From Goniomonas avonlea (taxonomy: Eukaryota > Cryptophyceae > Goniomonadida > Goniomonadaceae), in NCBI GenBank assembly GCA_003573635.1, contig QUTJ01031168.1:1-10182 (forward strand): a stretch of DNA of 10,182 nucleotides, in the 5' to 3' direction. The position numbers and the translations under genes were made by a program. The notes under the pieces are model-generated. The model worked only from the letters and a program-made list of their open reading frames with translations. It searched no databases and had not been told where the DNA came from. Shown here in pieces: positions 7,126 through 10,182 of the stretch (position 1 is its first letter; each line of letters starts with the position of its first letter).

Positions 7126-7236
7126 ACGTCCCAGGCCTCGCTTTTTCTGCTTCTCTACACCATGTCAAAGAGTAGCACTTGAGTTTTCATTTCAGCACAC
7201 GGACAGGCATCTGTCGCCGCGCGTGCGGTCGCGAAT

Positions 7237-9310
7237 ATGTTTCTGGGCCCGTGGGCTGTGGTCACGGCGACCTGTGGTTCACCCAAAGAGCCGAGAAGAA
7301 CGAACCGCGCTGTGCACTCTGTCCTCTTTTCTTGCTTTGCCCCATACGCCTCATTGAATGCCTGCGCCTCACCGGCGACTTTCCAGGCAAAAACCGCCAC
7401 CCGAATGAAGACAGGCACGTGGACGCGCACTGTCACAACGCCCGCATGCTGCTGGTCCTCGATGGCCATGGAGGCAGCGAGTCTGCCGACTTTGCGCGAG
7501 ACCATCTAACAAAGAGTCTCACTGCAGCGGGCCAGCCTTCCGGCGGCAGCTGGACTGTAAGCCCCACCTTGCGACCCACCAACCACACACCACACAACCG
7601 CACACCACCCACCACCACCACCACCACCACACACACACACCACCACCACCACCACACACACGCACACACACGCACACGCACACACAGCGACACCCACAGT
7701 GGCAGATGACATCTCTTTTCCTAGCGCTTCCAATCCTGCCTTCCCCCACTCTTGAATAAGGAGCATGTCTACGCTGCCGCAGGTGTCAGTGCACGAGAGT
7801 GTCCTTGCCTTGGTCAATCAATCCATCGGTAGCGTGTGGCTGTGTACTAGACTCGAGGAGTGGTAGCTTTGCGCGTGTGGAGAGTGTGATTGACAGCTTT
7901 TGGTCAAAAGGGTATGATTGGGTGAAACGGCCCACCCCCGAATGACCGACCGCATACAGGGGGCTCTGGAAGCAGCCTATATCGCTGCAGACGTGGAGCT
8001 CGTCAACACCCGCGTCAATAACAAGAGTGGTGCTTGCTGCTGTTGCTGCATCGTCACCGCCAACGAGGTCTGTTGCGGGACCTCCCAATAGAGTGAGGAT
8101 AGAATGGTGGACAACGGGACGTGGGAGGCATTCGTACTCATGATCGTGCTGCCCAAGTCGTAGTGAGACGTGTCGTGATGTGAGAGTGACAAATTTCACC
8201 CCGGAATCGGGTTAAGGTTTATAGAATACGGCTGTGGGTTTCTTGGTTGGCCGACATGCGCACACGATATTAGGTTATTGGTACCAACCTACAGAGCTCG
8301 CTGGGAGAGCGGGGACAGAGGGGGAGGCGCAGGCGGGGGCGAGCGAGACAGCTCTATTCTCCCCCCTCTTCGTCAACAGGCTCTCACTCTCTCGCACAGC
8401 TGCACGCGGCCAACGTGGGCGACACGAGAGCCCTTGTGTGTAACCAATCTGGTGCCGTGGAGATGGTGACTGTCCTGCACAAGCCTTCCGACCCGGAAGA
8501 GCGTTCTCGCATCGGTGCGTCTCCTCAATTCTGCGTGGTCTGCTGCGTGTGAGATTGATTGTTCTGCGAACGGCGCCCTGTGAACCATGGGCACCCAACC
8601 ACATCCCACTGCACAGCGCCACACCGCACAACGCCGCAAAGCAACGCTTCTCTGCTCAGATCGCGTGCCGCTCGTCGCACTTTTGTCATGCTTGGTTTTG
8701 TTCCCCCACAGTCACTCTTCTTTATGCCCAAGTTCCCCGAACGTAGCTCCCCGAGCGATTTAGCGCGACAGTGACGTGACGCGCGTGTTGGCTGCAGAGG
8801 ACGGCGGTGGTTTTGTGACGCCCAACGGCCGTCTCGTGAATCTCCTCGCTGTGTCTCGCGCGTTCGGTGATTGTGAGTTTAAGCGCACCGCGGAGGAATT
8901 TAAAAAGGACTTCAATCATCCCATCGAGGTGCGCTCTTTTCTCTGGTGACTTCGCCACTAATCCAGATCAACCTCTAGGCGTATGTGCGGGACCCTCGCA
9001 GTTGCCGCACTTGCGTGACTGCAGTGCCCTCTGTTGCGCGGAGAAAACTCAAACCAACGGATGATTTGTTGCTGGTGTCTTCTGACGGTCTGTTCGACTC
9101 CATGACCCACGAGGAGGCTGTCAGGTTTGCTTTCTTCCCAGTGTTGCATCACTCTGACACACGTTTTTTTCCAGACTATTGCGCACCAAGTTGGCGACAA
9201 AATGCGGTGTGGAGGCCGCTGCCGCGGCCGTGGTTGCTGAGGCAGCTTCGAGACGGCGTATGCACGATGACATCACACTAATGGTCGCGCTGTTACGACC
9301 CCAATCCTGA
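7237..9310 (+). CDS. PP2C-family (PPM) Ser/Thr protein phosphatase
   Basis: Metal-dependent phosphatase. Exons 7237-7276, 7387-7556, 7960-8067, 8400-8514, 8798-8928, 8979-9124, 9175-9310 join to 281 residues with TGA at 9308-9310; this is essentially the bare catalytic domain. Introns are 110, 403, 332, 283, 50 and 50 nt, all GT...AG with matching phases. Motifs in order: GKNRHPNEDRH (R17 for phosphate, E21/D22 for metal), VLDGHGG (D39), ALEAAYIAADVEL, VGDTRALV (D114), GGGFVTPNGR, LLAVSRAFGD, LLLVSSDGLFDSM (D224), HDDITLMVALL (D268). Closest resemblance by eye is the PPM1K-like group (GKRKENEDR, ADF). Odd: the usual SG(S/T)TA strand reads SGACCCCCIV (five Cys, residues 96-100), and DN of the last metal motif is DD. 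The start at 7237 is chosen because ATVTATCG-like residues just precede the core; an ATG at 7162 joined through a 24-nt GT...AG gap is the alternative. Confidence 0.92.
7578..7690 (+). repeat. CA / CCA microsatellite in PP2C intron 2
   Basis: Interleaved CACA and CCACCA runs (for example 7602-7629 CCA units, 7629-7640 CA units, 7641-7655 CCA units) within the 403-nt intron 7557-7959. The His/Pro/Thr-rich plus ORF and Val/Cys/Trp-rich minus ORFs here are products of the repeat. Confidence 0.95.
8068..8399 (+). other. PP2C intron 3
   Basis: 332-nt intron, GTCTGT...CGCACAG, between TANE and LHAANVGD of the phosphatase. It contains a purine-rich stretch (8303-8347, GGGGACAGAGGGGGAGG) followed by a pyrimidine-rich one (8352-8372, 8381-8394) that could pair with it in the RNA. 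No exon or gene is seen inside. Confidence 0.7.
8515..8797 (+). other. PP2C intron 4
   Basis: 283-nt intron, GTGCGT...GCTGCAG, splitting the codon for E145. Nothing recognisable inside; the small open frames on both strands have no support. Confidence 0.75.
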
Positions 9311-9400
9311 GATACTCTTTCTAATGCTTCCTCTTCTGATTTACTGCCATGCATTCTCTAAGATAAATTTGTCTTGATCGAGTTGGAGCGAGCTTGTTTG

Positions 9401-9424
9401 ATGTTGTACAGAATGTTGTACAGA
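9401..9424 (+). repeat. Exact 12-bp tandem duplication
   Basis: ATGTTGTACAGA occurs twice head to tail downstream of the phosphatase stop. No function is evident. Confidence 0.85.
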
Positions 9425-9532
9425 AGAATGGTTCGTGTAGATCACCAGCGCCAGACAAACTCGCCAGAACGTGCGCTGTGAATCAGCAGCCGGGTAACAC
9501 GATGGCGGTTGAGTGAAGTCGAGCACATTGTG

Positions 9533-9764
9533 TCACTTTATTTGAATGGGTACAATAGGTGGTACAAGCACAATGTGAGCAAGAAGACGCAGACAAATTC
9601 CAACCCCTGTGTTGGTTCCTGCGACAACACTCCGCGGCACTGCTGTTCCTGCAGGAGATTTGAGGATCCATAAACAAAATAATAATAACAACGATACTTG
9701 AATTCCGACAGCGAGGCGGTCTGAAAACTTCCATCGATTCGGAAACACGTAGTGATTCAGCCAT
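9533..9764 (-). CDS. Speculative small minus-strand gene
   Basis: ATG at 9764 opens MAESLRVSESMEVFRPPRCR; a GTATCG...CCTGCAG stretch of about 50 nt (the normal intron size here) would be removed near 9697-9648, joining to TAVPRSVVAGTN and a hydrophobic end LLAHIVLVPPIVPIQIK with TGA at 9533. The result is about 60 residues with one possible membrane segment. AATAAA overlaps the stop region, which would put polyadenylation very close to the end of the coding sequence. No family is recognised and the frame could be chance. Confidence 0.15.
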
Positions 9765-10003
9765 GACTCAGTGCCGACAGCTTGCTGGAAGGGAAATCAA
9801 AATTCCACAGAAGTTGTCAACACCTACCCCGGTGCCTTGTTCGCCATGTGAAAAAAGGACATCGCGCAGGCAGTGTGGGTGATGGGGTAGTTTATTTGTC
9901 TGGAAATACTGCACCAGCCTTTCGAACACTGACATTCCAGCTGCACTTTCCTGCGCTGTTGGTCGAATATAGGGCCCTATTAGAGGGTGTACGCAACTGT
10001 CAC

Positions 10004-10120
10004 TTGGTCATGTAGTTGGTCATGTAGTTGGTCATGTAGTTGGTCAGGTAGTTGGTCAGGTAGAATGTCGTTACGCAATACAATTTGGTCATGTAATTGG
10101 CCATGTAATTGGTCGTGTCG
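10004..10120 (+). repeat. 12-bp tandem repeat array in two blocks
   Basis: Five units at 10004-10063 (TTGGTCATGTAG three times, then TTGGTCAGGTAG twice), a 21-bp spacer, then three diverged units at 10085-10120 (TTGGTCATGTAA, TTGGCCATGTAA, TTGGTCGTGTCG). One plus frame is open across both blocks (9973-10131) as Gly-His-Val-Val type tetrapeptides but lacks an ATG; a minus frame is open too (Tyr-Met-Thr-Asn). There is no hairpin in the unit and no CRISPR-like spacer pattern. Confidence 0.9.
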
Positions 10121-10182
10121 CTAGGGAGTAGATCAGGCGGGAAACGCTAACTGATGGACCGAAACACGTCACCAACACCATG

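Larger units (their letters stand above)
9311..10182. other. Right-hand region without a convincing gene
   Basis: 872 bp after the phosphatase stop. Candidates examined: plus ATG at 9763 (39 residues, MTQCRQLAGREIKIPQKL...), plus open frame 9782-10015 without ATG, minus open frames 9341-9526 and 9533-9748 without ATG, and a spliced minus candidate described separately. None shows a known motif. AATAAA occurs on the minus strand at 9542-9537 and 9896-9891, both within CAAATAAA, hinting at minus-strand transcript ends. Confidence 0.5.

Noticed and set aside
7433-7817. His/Thr-rich plus and Val/Cys/Trp-rich minus ORFs
   Set aside because: Products of the CA/CCA repeats in PP2C intron 2.
5348-9310. 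A single gene joining the FVSGG protein and the phosphatase
   Set aside because: A frame-consistent junction from the 7056-7175 exons into the phosphatase core was not found, while separate stop and start sites fit. Kept only as a remark on possible fused transcripts.
10004-10120. CRISPR array
   Set aside because: Units are 12 bp, directly adjacent, without unique spacers or palindromes, and the surroundings are eukaryotic.

Overview
The window reads as intron-dense nuclear DNA from a microbial eukaryote. Conserved eukaryotic proteins can be followed only by joining short blocks in changing frames, and nearly every block edge carries GT...AG. Spliced introns are mostly 40-55 nt, with a second class of 74-572 nt loaded with microsatellites and pyrimidine tracts. 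There is no operon, Shine-Dalgarno or prokaryotic signal. The lineage cannot be fixed from sequence alone; an intron-rich free-living protist (Kipferlia-like metamonads would be one fit) is only a guess.

Layout, left to right. (1) 1-954, plus: the last two exons of a gene entering from the left, probably a TLDc-domain protein with an acidic/Gly-rich tail. (2) 955-1610: intergenic, full of tandem repeats. (3) 1611-3843, minus: a complete 13-exon gene for the mu subunit of the AP-1 clathrin adaptor, 423 codons after splicing, with a TATA box and a perfect inverted repeat upstream. (4) 3902-4442, plus: a possible small two-exon gene whose stop overlaps the end of the next gene. (5) 4423-5248, minus: a complete 4-exon gene for the ESCRT-III subunit CHMP2/Vps2 (229 aa). 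(6) 5348-7125, plus: a divergently transcribed low-complexity protein, Pro/Gln/Arg-rich then carrying an F-V-S-G-G repeat block, six exons in the best model. (7) 7237-9310, plus: a 7-exon PP2C-type Ser/Thr phosphatase (281 aa). (8) 9311-10182: no convincing gene; a 12-bp tandem repeat array near the right edge and two AATAAA signals on the minus strand.

Functionally, AP-1 mu (TGN/endosome sorting), CHMP2 (endosomal membrane remodelling) and a TLDc protein (a family linked to V-ATPase and oxidation resistance) all belong to endolysosomal biology, but they are separate transcription units on both strands, so nothing beyond neighbourhood is claimed. The least explained items are the FVSGG-repeat protein sharing a promoter of at most 99 bp with CHMP2, a C-x2-C insertion in CHMP2, a five-cysteine run in the PP2C core, a non-canonical junction in AP-1 mu, the palindrome beside the AP-1 mu TATA box, and the 12-bp repeat array.
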